Source: an uncultured Clostridia bacterium (GTDB lineage: Bacteria; Bacillota; Clostridia; Peptostreptococcales; Anaerovoracaceae). From it: a stretch of DNA of 64,000 bases. This document shows, one piece after another, positions 1 through 7,982 of the stretch (position 1 is its first letter; each line of letters begins with the position of its first letter). Where the stretch lies: assembly GCA_934255545.1 (NCBI GenBank), contig CAKQOE010000002.1:46076-110075 (forward strand), in the 5' to 3' direction. A program made the position numbers and the translations under genes. The notes beneath the pieces were generated by a model. It made no database searches and was not told the DNA's origin. It saw only the letters and a list, made by a program, of their open reading frames with translations.

Positions 1-546
1 AAAGACAGGCGATTTGACGCGGGGATCACGTGCTTTCAGTATAAAGAGGCTGAGAGGATGATGATACGTGAGTTCAAGTATCACGGAAAAAGCTATATGG
101 CGAGAAATCTTTCTGAAATTCTTTTTGATAAAGTGGTGGCAGTCGGCGCAGGATGTGATATACTTGTTCCCGTTCCTATGTTTAAAAAGAAGGAAAAAAA
201 GCGCGGATATAACCAGGCAGTACTGCTTGCAGAGTTTACAGCAAAGCGGCTAGGTATGCCCTGCTGCGCTGACGCAATAGTACGGACGAGAAACACCGCT
301 CCGATGAACAGGCTCGACGCGAGAGAGAGACGCAGAAATCTCGAAAACGCTTTCAAAGTGACTGAAGAGGGACGTACAGCCGTAAACGGAAGACGAGTCA
401 TGCTCGTGGACGACATATATACGACGGGAACAACGACAGAACACTGCGCAGAAGCCTTGAAACAGGCAGGCGCAGCAGAAGTGACTGTACTGAGCCTCGC
501 AGCCGGCAGGAACCAGCGAGAGCTGCCGCAGGCGCCGGAAGCATAA
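1..546 (+). CDS. comF: ComF-family phosphoribosyltransferase (3' part)
   Basis: The reading frame is open from base 1, so the gene begins to the left of the window. The first ATG inside it (58) lies mid-domain and is not the true start. The visible 181 residues cover the phosphoribosyltransferase half of ComF/ComFC. The diagnostic PRPP-binding loop VMLVDDIYTTGTT lies near the C-terminus, and the FKYHGK and GYNQ segments typical of the family precede it. The N-terminal zinc ribbon would lie off the window. In Bacillus, ComFC is cytoplasmic and helps DNA uptake during transformation; many anaerobes keep the gene without known competence. The structured RNA about 95 bases downstream is a typical companion of comF in Bacillota. 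Family assignment is secure; the cellular role is inferred. Confidence 0.9.
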   Translation, partial: KDRRFDAGITCFQYKEAERMMIREFKYHGKSYMARNLSEILFDKVVAVGAGCDILVPVPMFKKKEKKRGYNQAVLLAEFTAKRLGMPCCADAIVRTRNTAPMNRLDARERRRNLENAFKVTEEGRTAVNGRRVMLVDDIYTTGTTTEHCAEALKQAGAAEVTVLSLAAGRNQRELPQAPEA

Positions 547-641
547 GATACAGTTTTTTAAAGATGTGAAATAACGCCGGATGATATACGGATAAGTGTA
601 GCTGAAGCATCCTGCAGATAATTTAATAAGGTAAACTTCTT

Positions 642-848
642 AAAACAGAAGCATGATATACCCGTGTCTGTGGTTGCAAGTCCAGGCCAGTCGCGGGCAA
701 AAGGATCCACGTAAGCAGACCGTTCGCGGGCTGTGAGCATGGCGCGGTTTAGATGTAAGTCCTGTGAAAAATACTATAAAATCCCAATGTTCACAGGCGA
801 GTGTGGGGGCAAAGACCAGGTCAGGCGGGTATATCATGCTTCTGTTTT
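642..848 (+). ncRNA. Structured RNA, probable raiA RNA motif
   Basis: Bases 642-664 and 826-848 are perfect 23-bp inverted repeats enclosing a 207-base segment. Inner pairings include 761-768 with 790-797 and GTCTG/CAGAC (666-670 with 716-720). No reading frame explains it. A run of T residues starts at the 3' end (844-849). Established knowledge: the raiA motif is a roughly 200-nt noncoding RNA of Bacillota and Actinomycetota found beside comFC and/or the ribosome-hibernation gene raiA. Size, closing helix and position after comF fit. No raiA protein gene follows; an aldo/keto reductase does. The strand follows comF. A 6S-like RNA is a less likely alternative. Naming rests on context and architecture, not on a covariance-model hit. 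Confidence 0.6.
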
Positions 849-1090
849 TCTATTTCTATTTCTATTTACTCTCTCCGCTCAGTGAGGATCTTAAAATAGA
901 TATGAACGGCATGCAGTAATGCAGGACAGGATGACGCGGCCTCGCGGCCGCCGAAGAAACTGTTTTGTATCAGCTGTATGCCGTTTTTTGTGATAAAATA
1001 AGCCGACAGGATGAAAATATATCCGGCGGAGACGCCGGTCAAGTTCGATATGAAAATTGAGATTAGGATCATATTTTAAAGAGGTAATTT
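849..1090. other. Intergenic region with GNRA-type hairpins
   Basis: No credible gene is seen. Two small GC hairpins stand out. One is at 936-951 (GCGGCC stem; the loop TCGC reads GCGA on the minus strand). The other is at 1023-1038 (CCGGCG stem, loop GAGA). They match the stem-plus-GNRA-loop family found in many other gaps of this window. Confidence 0.5.
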
Positions 1091-2281
1091 ATGAATTACA
1101 GAAACAACAGGAACGGTGAGCCGCTGTCTGTACTTGGATACGGCTGTATGAGATTTACGAAGAACGGCAGCTCGATAGACATAGATAAGGCGGAGCGTGA
1201 GGTTGCGCGCGCTGTGGAGCTGGGCGTTAATTATTTTGACACAGCGTATATATATCCGGGCAGCGAGGTCGCTGTAGGCGAGATATTCAGGCGCCTGGGA
1301 TGCAGGAAAGATATAAATATAGCGACAAAGCTGCCGCAGTACCTTATAAAATCGAGCGCCGCGCTCGACAAATATTTCAATGAACAGTTGCAGAGGCTGC
1401 AGACAGACTATGTAGATTATTACCTGATGCACATGATAACCGATATAGCTGCATGGGAAAAGCTTAAAAAGCTCGGCATAGAAGAGTGGATAAAAAAACA
1501 GAAGAGCAGCGGGCGCATCAGAAATATCGGGTTTTCATTCCACGGAAATACTGACATGTTTCTGGAAGTCCTTAATGCCTATGACTGGGATTTCTGCCAG
1601 ATACAGTATAATTACCTGGATGAGCACACACAGGCCGGCAGGCGCGGACTTAAGGCCGCTGCGGAAAAAGGCATACCTGTAATAATAATGGCGCCGCTGC
1701 GCGGCGGAAAGCTCGTGGAGCTTCTTCCCGATCCTGCCAGAAAGCTCATTGCAGACGCGCCCGAAAAAAACGGCAGAAAACTGTCAGCCGCGGACTGGGG
1801 ATACAGATGGCTGTGGGATCAGCCTGAGGTCACGTGCGTGCTTTCAGGTATGAACTCGCTCGACATGGTAGAGGAAAACGCGCGCAACGCGTCAGAGGCT
1901 ACCGCAGGAGGATTAACAGAAGCCGACTTTGCGATGATAGACGCAGTAAAGGCCGAGATAAACAAAAACGTAAAAGTAAACTGCACCGGCTGCAACTACT
2001 GCCTTCCATGCCCGCAGGGCATCGATATACCGCTGGCATTCAGATGCTGGAACAGGATGTACACAGAAAACAAAATGTCCGGCAGAAAAGAGTACCTGCA
2101 GATAATGGCGCTTCAGAAAGACATGCCCGACGCAGGATCCTGCACTGGATGCGGAAAATGCGCGCGCCACTGTCCGCAGCATATAGACATACCTGCCGAA
2201 CTGAAAAAAGCGAGGAGCGCGCTCACGCCTGCCCCTGTAAGACTTGCGCTGCGCGCCGTCCGCATGTTTAAATTCTGGTAA
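1091..2281 (+). CDS. Aldo/keto reductase with C-terminal ferredoxin domain
   Basis: This 396-residue cytoplasmic protein has an aldo/keto reductase TIM barrel (about 1-285). Catalytic signatures include YFDTAYIYPGSE (Asp/Tyr), an ATKLP lysine strand and an MH histidine. A two-cluster ferredoxin tail follows: C298-x2-C301-x2-C304-x3-C308 and C351-x2-C354-x2-C357-x3-C361. Members of this fusion family are predicted oxidoreductases of anaerobes; the clusters would pass electrons to or from the barrel, and the substrate is unknown. The start at 1091 is preceded by AAAGAGG with suitable spacing. It stands alone: the raiA-like RNA precedes it and the MerR gene converges on it with a 6-base gap and no room for a terminator. 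Confidence 0.88.
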   Translation: MNYRNNRNGEPLSVLGYGCMRFTKNGSSIDIDKAEREVARAVELGVNYFDTAYIYPGSEVAVGEIFRRLGCRKDINIATKLPQYLIKSSAALDKYFNEQLQRLQTDYVDYYLMHMITDIAAWEKLKKLGIEEWIKKQKSSGRIRNIGFSFHGNTDMFLEVLNAYDWDFCQIQYNYLDEHTQAGRRGLKAAAEKGIPVIIMAPLRGGKLVELLPDPARKLIADAPEKNGRKLSAADWGYRWLWDQPEVTCVLSGMNSLDMVEENARNASEATAGGLTEADFAMIDAVKAEINKNVKVNCTGCNYCLPCPQGIDIPLAFRCWNRMYTENKMSGRKEYLQIMALQKDMPDAGSCTGCGKCARHCPQHIDIPAELKKARSALTPAPVRLALRAVRMFKFW

Positions 2282-2287
2282 AGATCA

Positions 2288-3139
2288 TCAGTCATCAGCT
2301 TTTTCAAGCTGTATCTGTATAATATAGATCGAATCCTGATTATTTGTTATGTTAAGTATATTCTGAGAATTTATAACGAACGCGTTGCCTGATATAGCGT
2401 ATCCGCAGGCGGATACATGATCGAGGACTTTATTGACTGCAGAAACTATTCCGTCAGCCGTTCCCTGGTTGATGATGCAGCCGTAAAGTCCTTTTTCACG
2501 CGTAAAAATATCGCACTTGTGAAGAGCGCTGTCGTCAGATGCGCAGTTATGGCGGTGCGCCCTGAACTTGTCGCTTGTGAGCACATGCTCAGGGATGACG
2601 CAGCATACAGGATTTTCAGGTATCGTAAAATCGCCGTCAGCGCAGAAAAAATCAGTAAGCTTCTGCGCATTTTCTATCACATTGAGCGAATGGCAGAAAC
2701 GGATGGGAGCAAGAGAAAATTCACGTTCCTCAAGTTCCGCTGTAAACGGCTCATACCATTTGTTGCTTTCTATGAAAGATAAAAAATCTTCTTCGCGCTT
2801 TAAATATTTTGAAGCAGTCTGAAGCTCTGCGATCCTTTTTTCTATGTATTTCTGCTGGGCAGAAAAAAGCTCGTGATGATCCATTGAACCGGGATCATTA
2901 TCTATGTCGTTCATCATGCTTTGTATAGTTTCGAGAGAAAAACCGAGTTTTCGGTAGAATCTTATAAAATTAAGATCCTGTATCTGTTCAGGAAGAAAAT
3001 ATTTGTATCCGTTATCTCCCTTGAAAACAGGCTTAATAATATGCTTTTTTTCATAAAAAGATAAAGTGTCTCTGCTTATATGAGCTAATTTTGCAAGATT
3101 ACCAAGTGTTATATATTTGTTATCAGTTTTATTATCCAT
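2288..3139 (-). CDS. MerR-family transcriptional regulator
   Basis: A 283-residue DNA-binding regulator. Residues about 9-75 form the MerR winged helix-turn-helix (YITLGNLAKLAHISRDTLSFYEKK, here broken into LAKLAHISRDTLSFYE as the key helix pair). A coiled-coil helix (about 80-120) follows, then a C-terminal half resembling GyrI/BltR-type effector domains. Upstream ATGs exist at 3208 and 3148, but the ribosome site AAAAAGG lies 10 bases from the ATG at 3139 and only 1 base from the one at 3148, so 3139 is chosen. Family members often sense drugs or metals through the C-terminal domain; the ligand here is unknown. The next gene (3320) diverges from it across an AT-rich 180-base gap, so it may control the surface-uptake locus, but no clear dyad was identified. 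Confidence 0.85.
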   Translation of the reverse strand: MDNKTDNKYITLGNLAKLAHISRDTLSFYEKKHIIKPVFKGDNGYKYFLPEQIQDLNFIRFYRKLGFSLETIQSMMNDIDNDPGSMDHHELFSAQQKYIEKRIAELQTASKYLKREEDFLSFIESNKWYEPFTAELEEREFSLAPIRFCHSLNVIENAQKLTDFFCADGDFTIPENPVCCVIPEHVLTSDKFRAHRHNCASDDSALHKCDIFTREKGLYGCIINQGTADGIVSAVNKVLDHVSACGYAISGNAFVINSQNILNITNNQDSIYIIQIQLEKADD

Positions 3140-3319
3140 ATCATACATACCTTTTTCTATTTCAAACAAAAAAACTAAATTTAATATTGACATGGTAGTA
3201 GCTATCAAGTTTATAATAAAAAATGAAATAAGTTAATAAACCAAACAAAATCAAATTCAAATACTAATATTAATTATAAACGAATGTAAAAAATGTTCAA
3301 CACGAAAAAAGAGTAAGAT

Positions 3320-4162
3320 ATGTTAAAAAAAATCTTTATTTACAGTTTATTCTTGTGCATATCAGTATTTTGTTTTTCAGCGTGCGCAGATCCGGCTCAG
3401 AGTTCCGGAGCAGGAGAAAACAGCCCTGAAGTGATCGGATGCACAGTAAACGCCGGCTGTGACGGCGGCGAGGACGACCAGTATGTTGATGTCGTGATGA
3501 AATTTGACAGAAATGTAATATACAGCAGCGGACTTGCTGATGACCTGCGTATAGTAATAGGCGGCGAACGAATAAAAGCAGACGACATAAATGTATCACA
3601 GGACAGTGCGTCTCACGACGCGGTAAAGCTGAGGATCAGCATAAACAAAGTAACGAACGGCGTGCTTGAGATAACTCCGGCTGACGGAGGCAGCACAGTA
3701 AGTTCAGTTACCGACGAAAGCGGAAAATACAGCGCGAAAGCGCCTGATATAAAAAAGCTCATACCGAGCGGCGTGACGATAGAGCAGGAAAGCTCATCTG
3801 AAGCAGGCGCGCAGCCGGAATGGACAAAAATAAAAGTGACGTCTCCGCCGTCTCACCGCAGCATGGTGTGGATACAGATCATGGAAAACGGCGAGCCTGT
3901 CGAGCCTGACGATCTGTCATCGCCGGATGTAATGGACGATACAGCGGCAGGCATACACGAACACGAATTCCTGTGGGCTACTGATGAATCTGTAGCGGAG
4001 GATATAGCGAAGGCTGTAAATGATTTTTACGGTGAAAGATTTACAGCTGAAAGCACAGGAAGCGAGGTCACAGTTACAGCTAAGGACAGCGGCGGTGCAG
4101 ACAGCGCTCAGCGTGGAGGCGGTGACGCCTCAGGCCTCACGCTTAAAATTTACGAGTATTGA
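3320..4162 (+). CDS. Surface lipoprotein with shared H-x-H domain
   Basis: A 280-residue predicted lipoprotein: positive N-terminus, hydrophobic core, lipobox FSAC with Cys22. After a short linker comes a beta-rich domain (about 35-150; VDVVMKFDRNV core), then a domain (about 165-280) beginning SHRSMVWIQIMENGEPVEP, with HEHEF and a final TVTAKD...GLTLKIYEY strand. The same two-domain order, with HAHAF in place of HEHEF, occurs in the SLH proteins at 7983 and 17035, and the last part recurs at the front of the binding protein at 5295. I recognise no named family. As first gene of a FecCD-type transporter locus it is likely a membrane-tethered ligand carrier; this is inference. An N-terminal segment GCTVNAGC holds two further cysteines. 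Confidence 0.75.
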   Translation: MLKKIFIYSLFLCISVFCFSACADPAQSSGAGENSPEVIGCTVNAGCDGGEDDQYVDVVMKFDRNVIYSSGLADDLRIVIGGERIKADDINVSQDSASHDAVKLRISINKVTNGVLEITPADGGSTVSSVTDESGKYSAKAPDIKKLIPSGVTIEQESSSEAGAQPEWTKIKVTSPPSHRSMVWIQIMENGEPVEPDDLSSPDVMDDTAAGIHEHEFLWATDESVAEDIAKAVNDFYGERFTAESTGSEVTVTAKDSGGADSAQRGGGDASGLTLKIYEY

Positions 4163-4164
4163 TC

Positions 4165-5199
4165 ATGAAGATGAAAATAAAGTCAGCAGGTAAACTTAAA
4201 ATGGATCCGGCGGTAGTTATCGCAATGCTTGCGCTTCTTGCAGCGACAGCAGCTGTATCAATGATGGTCGGACGCTACAGCATATCGTTCGGCGACATGG
4301 TAAGCATACTGTCAGGAAATTATACTGATGAGCTTGAAGCTTCAGCAATAGTCCTGTATGCGAGGACAGCCAGGGTAGCGGCGGCTGTCATGATCGGCGC
4401 GGCTCTGGCCGCGGCGGGAGCGGCATACCAGGGGATATTCAGGAATCCTGTAGTTTCGCCGGACATACTCGGAGCAGCGACAGGCGCAGGATTCGGAGCG
4501 GCGCTTGCGATACTTCTCGGCGGCAGCGCGCTGGCTGTACAGTTAAGCGCGTTTGTATTCGGACTGGCCGCGGTGGCCGCGGCGTATGCAGTCAGCAGCC
4601 GCCTTACGGGAGGCGGTGGCGGCGGTATTACCATAACGCTCGTATTGACGGGAATGGTGATCTCGTCCATGTTTTCCGCATTCATATCCATAATAAAATT
4701 CGTTGGAGACCCTTACGACACATTACCGTCCATAACCTTCTGGCTGATGGGCGGGCTTACATATATTACCAAAGAGGACGTGCTGATAATGCTCATACCT
4801 TTCGCGATAAGCATAGTACCGCTCATGCTGCTCAGGTGGCGCCTGAACGTACTGTCGCTCGATGACGAAGAAGCAGAGTCACTCGGCGTCGATACAAAAA
4901 AGCTGCGCCTCGCAGTTATAATATGCGCGACGCTCATGTCCTCAGCGTCAGTGGCCGCAGGCGGCATGATAGGCTGGGTCGGACTCATAGTTCCGCACAT
5001 AGCGAGGATGATAAGCGGCCCTGACTATACGAAGATGCTTCCGTGCTCCGTCCTGACAGGCGCGATATTTCTTCTGATCATGGACGATCTGTCGAGATGC
5101 CTGTTTGCGCAGGAGATACCGCTCGGCGTCCTGACAGCGATAATAGGAGCTCCGTTCTTCCTGTATCTCCTTTTCAGAGGAAAAAAGAGCTTTATGTAA
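4165..5199 (+). CDS. FecCD-family ABC importer permease
   Basis: About 344 residues with some nine to ten membrane helices. Family signatures are clear: RYSISFGDM near the N-terminus, RTARVAAAVMIGAALAAAGA with YQGIFRNP and SPDILGAATGAGFGA, then GGMIGWVGLIVPHIARM (the ATPase-coupling EAA-like loop) and EIPLGVLTAIIGAPFF. FecCD/BtuC permeases pass siderophore-iron, heme or cobalamin into the cell. The start is taken as ATG 4165. A TTG at 4159 overlaps the lipoprotein stop codon, so translation is probably coupled to it. Binding protein and ATPase follow, making a complete importer. Substrate class is inferred from neighbours. Confidence 0.93.
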   Translation: MKMKIKSAGKLKMDPAVVIAMLALLAATAAVSMMVGRYSISFGDMVSILSGNYTDELEASAIVLYARTARVAAAVMIGAALAAAGAAYQGIFRNPVVSPDILGAATGAGFGAALAILLGGSALAVQLSAFVFGLAAVAAAYAVSSRLTGGGGGGITITLVLTGMVISSMFSAFISIIKFVGDPYDTLPSITFWLMGGLTYITKEDVLIMLIPFAISIVPLMLLRWRLNVLSLDDEEAESLGVDTKKLRLAVIICATLMSSASVAAGGMIGWVGLIVPHIARMISGPDYTKMLPCSVLTGAIFLLIMDDLSRCLFAQEIPLGVLTAIIGAPFFLYLLFRGKKSFM

Positions 5200-5294
5200 A
5201 GTCATGCTCAAAGCAGAGCAGATATCCCGGAGCAGTCAGCCGGATACGCGCGGCAGCCGTTGTTCAGGGATCTAAAGATAGAGAGATATATAAT

Positions 5295-6869
5295 ATGTCA
5301 GAAATTTCTAAATCAGAAACATCAAAAAGCAAAACAGTAAATTATCATATAGAGACCACAGGCGGCCGCGCGCTGAGATACATTAAACTCAGCGCAATTG
5401 CGGCAGCCGCAGTAAGCATGATCGTCATAATGACAGGCTGCGGCGGCGTAAAAACGGCGCAGTACACTATAACCGCGGAAGGCGCAGCGGCAGAAAGCGG
5501 CGTCATAGAATACGCCGGAATGGAAATGAACGTATATAAAGACAAGGCATCAAATCCTTGCGGCGATTGCCCGGATCAGCCTGTCAGCATATACGCCGGT
5601 ACATCTGCGGAGGATACGATATCAGCGATGGCTGAAGCAGCAGAAAGAGCCGACGATATATGGAGCGTAAGCTCCGTTGACGGCGCGACACTCGTGCTTA
5701 CAGAAAAAACGCCGGGAACTGTAAATGAAGACGATGAAGAGCCGGAGCTTTCAGCTCCCGCAGGCCTCACGCTTACAGGCAAGCTGGAATTCGTAAAAAT
5801 GAAAGCCGCTGCCGGCAGCGCTGACAGCAGCAGAAATAAATCTGACGATAACGGCGGCGCAGCCGCATCCGGTTCGTCAGACAGCGCGAAGCGCGAGATA
5901 ACCAACGTTGACGGCAGCAAGATCGAAGTGCCTGAAAAGGCAGAGAGGATAGCTGCTGTATACGGCCCGTCATACGAAGCGGCCGTTATACTCGGCGCAG
6001 AGGACCGTATAGCAGTATGCGCCGACGTCCAGTACGAAAACTTCCCGTGGGCGCTTAAGATATTCAAGCGGATGAAGGATCTGCCACATCTGAACAACGT
6101 TCACTCGTCAGTGAATTTTGAAGAGCTGCAGAAATACAGTCCGGACCTCGTCCTGACGTTCAATCGTCCGAATGAGCTTAAGCAGCTCAGAAAAGCAGGC
6201 ATATCCGCAATAAACGCGGTAACGCCTCAGACGCTTGAAGAATCGCTCGATTTTCTTGACGTATATGCTGAAGCTATAGGCGGTGACGCGCCCGCGCGGG
6301 CGCAGAAATACAGAGAGTATTTCAACAAAAAGCTTGACCGCGTAAAGTCTGTCACTGATCCGCTGGGCGGATCGGAAAGACCTTCAGTATATTATGCAGG
6401 GATAGATATCCTTACCACTTACGGAAAATATTCCGACATAAAGGAAATCATCGAGGCCGCAGGCGGCCGCTGCGTAACGGCTGACCTGGATGCAGGAAAT
6501 CATACGCAGGTAAATTTCGAGCAACTTGCAGCGTGGGATCCTGAGTATATATTTATAGACCACGGCGGCATGAACGACCGCAGCACTGTCGAGCAGATAA
6601 AAGACTCGACGGAGCGCAATTCACGCTATAAAGCCATAAAAGCTGTAAAAAACGGAAATATATACCTCACGCCGAGCGGCGTCTTCTACTGGGATATGGG
6701 GCTTCAGAAGATACTTCTCGTCATGGATATGGCAAAGACGCTTCATCCTGACAAGTTTGCCGATCTCGACATGAACGCGGAGGTCAGAGAGTTCTACTCA
6801 ACATTCTTTGACTACGATCTGAGCGAGAAGGAAGCGGCGCAGATACTTGCCCGTGAGGATCCGTCATAA
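5295..6869 (+). CDS. Substrate-binding lipoprotein with extra N-terminal domain
   Basis: 524 residues from ATG 5295, which has GAGAG upstream; an earlier in-frame start would run through the permease gene. The signal is unusually long: about 30 polar residues, a hydrophobic run, then lipobox MTGC with Cys49. Residues about 55-165 form an added domain (NPCGDCPDQP motif, then an ending like the lipoprotein at 3320: helix, then a GLTL strand). A Ser/Gly/Ala linker follows. Residues about 195-520 are a class III periplasmic-binding fold of the BtuF/FhuD type (VPEKAERIAAVYGPSYEAAVILG, SPDLVLTF, AAWDPEYIFID). It should hand ligand to the FecCD permease. The fused domain is not usual for binding proteins and suggests ligand pick-up from the other surface proteins of the locus. 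Confidence 0.88.
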   Translation: MSEISKSETSKSKTVNYHIETTGGRALRYIKLSAIAAAAVSMIVIMTGCGGVKTAQYTITAEGAAAESGVIEYAGMEMNVYKDKASNPCGDCPDQPVSIYAGTSAEDTISAMAEAAERADDIWSVSSVDGATLVLTEKTPGTVNEDDEEPELSAPAGLTLTGKLEFVKMKAAAGSADSSRNKSDDNGGAAASGSSDSAKREITNVDGSKIEVPEKAERIAAVYGPSYEAAVILGAEDRIAVCADVQYENFPWALKIFKRMKDLPHLNNVHSSVNFEELQKYSPDLVLTFNRPNELKQLRKAGISAINAVTPQTLEESLDFLDVYAEAIGGDAPARAQKYREYFNKKLDRVKSVTDPLGGSERPSVYYAGIDILTTYGKYSDIKEIIEAAGGRCVTADLDAGNHTQVNFEQLAAWDPEYIFIDHGGMNDRSTVEQIKDSTERNSRYKAIKAVKNGNIYLTPSGVFYWDMGLQKILLVMDMAKTLHPDKFADLDMNAEVREFYSTFFDYDLSEKEAAQILAREDPS

Positions 6870-6900
6870 ATAATGAATAAATGAATTGATAACCGGATAT

Positions 6901-6917
6901 CGTGCGCCGGGCGCACG
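6901..6917. repeat. GCC-G-GGC palindrome
   Basis: CGTGCGCC-G-GGCGCACG: two 8-base arms around a single G. It lies between binding-protein and ATPase genes of one operon, so it is unlikely to be a strong terminator. It is a member of the dispersed palindrome family. Confidence 0.7.
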
Positions 6918-6972
6918 TGCAGAGTGCGTGTATTTGAATATATACGCCATTAAAGTACAGGGAGGCCGGAAA

Positions 6973-7767
6973 TTGCTTGAGATAAAAAACGCCGTTTGCG
7001 GCTACAGACAGCATAATACGCATAAGGTCATCATAAACGGCCTTTCGATGGATATAAAGCAGGGCGAGATCATGAGCATACTCGGCTCAAACGGGGTAGG
7101 AAAGACGACTCTTTTCAGGTCGATACTCGGAAGCCTGCCGCTGATATCGGGCAGCGTGCTTCTCGACGGGCGCGAGATAAGCAGCATGAAGCGCAGCGAG
7201 ACGGCAAAGCGCATAGCTTACGTGCCGCAGTCGCACAACCCGCCGTTTCCTTTTACAGCGCTTCAGATAGCTGTGATGGGGCGGACGGCTCACATGGGGA
7301 TGTTTGCGACACCGTCTGAGGAAGACACCGAAAAGGCGTATGACGCTTTAAAAGCCATGGGCGCTGAATACCTTGCGGACATGCCTTATACGGAAATAAG
7401 CGGCGGAGAGCGCCAGCTCGTGCTTATAGCGCGCGCCATAGCTCAGGAAGCTGATTACATGATAATGGACGAGCCGGCGTCGAACCTTGACTACGGCAAT
7501 CAGGTCAGAGCGCTTGAAAGGATAAAGCAGCTCGCCGCGGCCGGCCGCGGGATAATGTTTACGACGCACAACCCCGACCATGTGTTTATGGCGGCGTCGA
7601 AGGTAACTGTCATAAGCAGCCGGGACGAGTTTATGAGCGGCCCGACTGACGAGATACTGACGGTGCCGGTAATGAACAGTATATACGGCATACAGACGCA
7701 GATACTTGAGGCAGAATGGCCGGGCGGCAGGACTATAAAGACGACTGCCGCATATATGGAAGGATAA
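6973..7767 (+). CDS. FepC/BtuD-type ABC importer ATPase
   Basis: 264-residue cytoplasmic ATPase that powers the FecCD permease. It has Walker A GSNGVGKTT, the Q-loop VPQSHNPPFPF, the signature SGGERQ, Walker B YMIMDEPAS and the switch histidine in TTHNPDH. A TTG at 6973 is chosen as start because GGAGG (6961-6965) sits seven bases before it. The frame is open further upstream, but an earlier start would read through the palindrome at 6901. It completes the lipoprotein - permease - binding protein - ATPase unit that begins at 3320. Confidence 0.93.
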   Translation: MLEIKNAVCGYRQHNTHKVIINGLSMDIKQGEIMSILGSNGVGKTTLFRSILGSLPLISGSVLLDGREISSMKRSETAKRIAYVPQSHNPPFPFTALQIAVMGRTAHMGMFATPSEEDTEKAYDALKAMGAEYLADMPYTEISGGERQLVLIARAIAQEADYMIMDEPASNLDYGNQVRALERIKQLAAAGRGIMFTTHNPDHVFMAASKVTVISSRDEFMSGPTDEILTVPVMNSIYGIQTQILEAEWPGGRTIKTTAAYMEG

Positions 7768-7982
7768 CGGTAACGATTTCTGTGGGAGCTGCAGATCCCT
7801 GCAGGATGGTTATAGATAAGTTTCGGCGTTTTGGAAGAGCGCGGAGACTGCGGCGGTCAGTGCCGATGCTACACTTTTTAAGGCACGGATCGTTGTAATG
7901 AGACGTAAAGCTTTGCGTCACTGAAGATCAAAGCTGATAAATTCAAGATTATCACAAAGATAAAATAAGGAGCGATTAAAAA

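Noticed and set aside
866..1072. Minus-strand open frame between the RNA and the reductase gene
   Set aside because: No ribosome site, no recognisable protein pattern, and it passes through GNRA-type hairpins.
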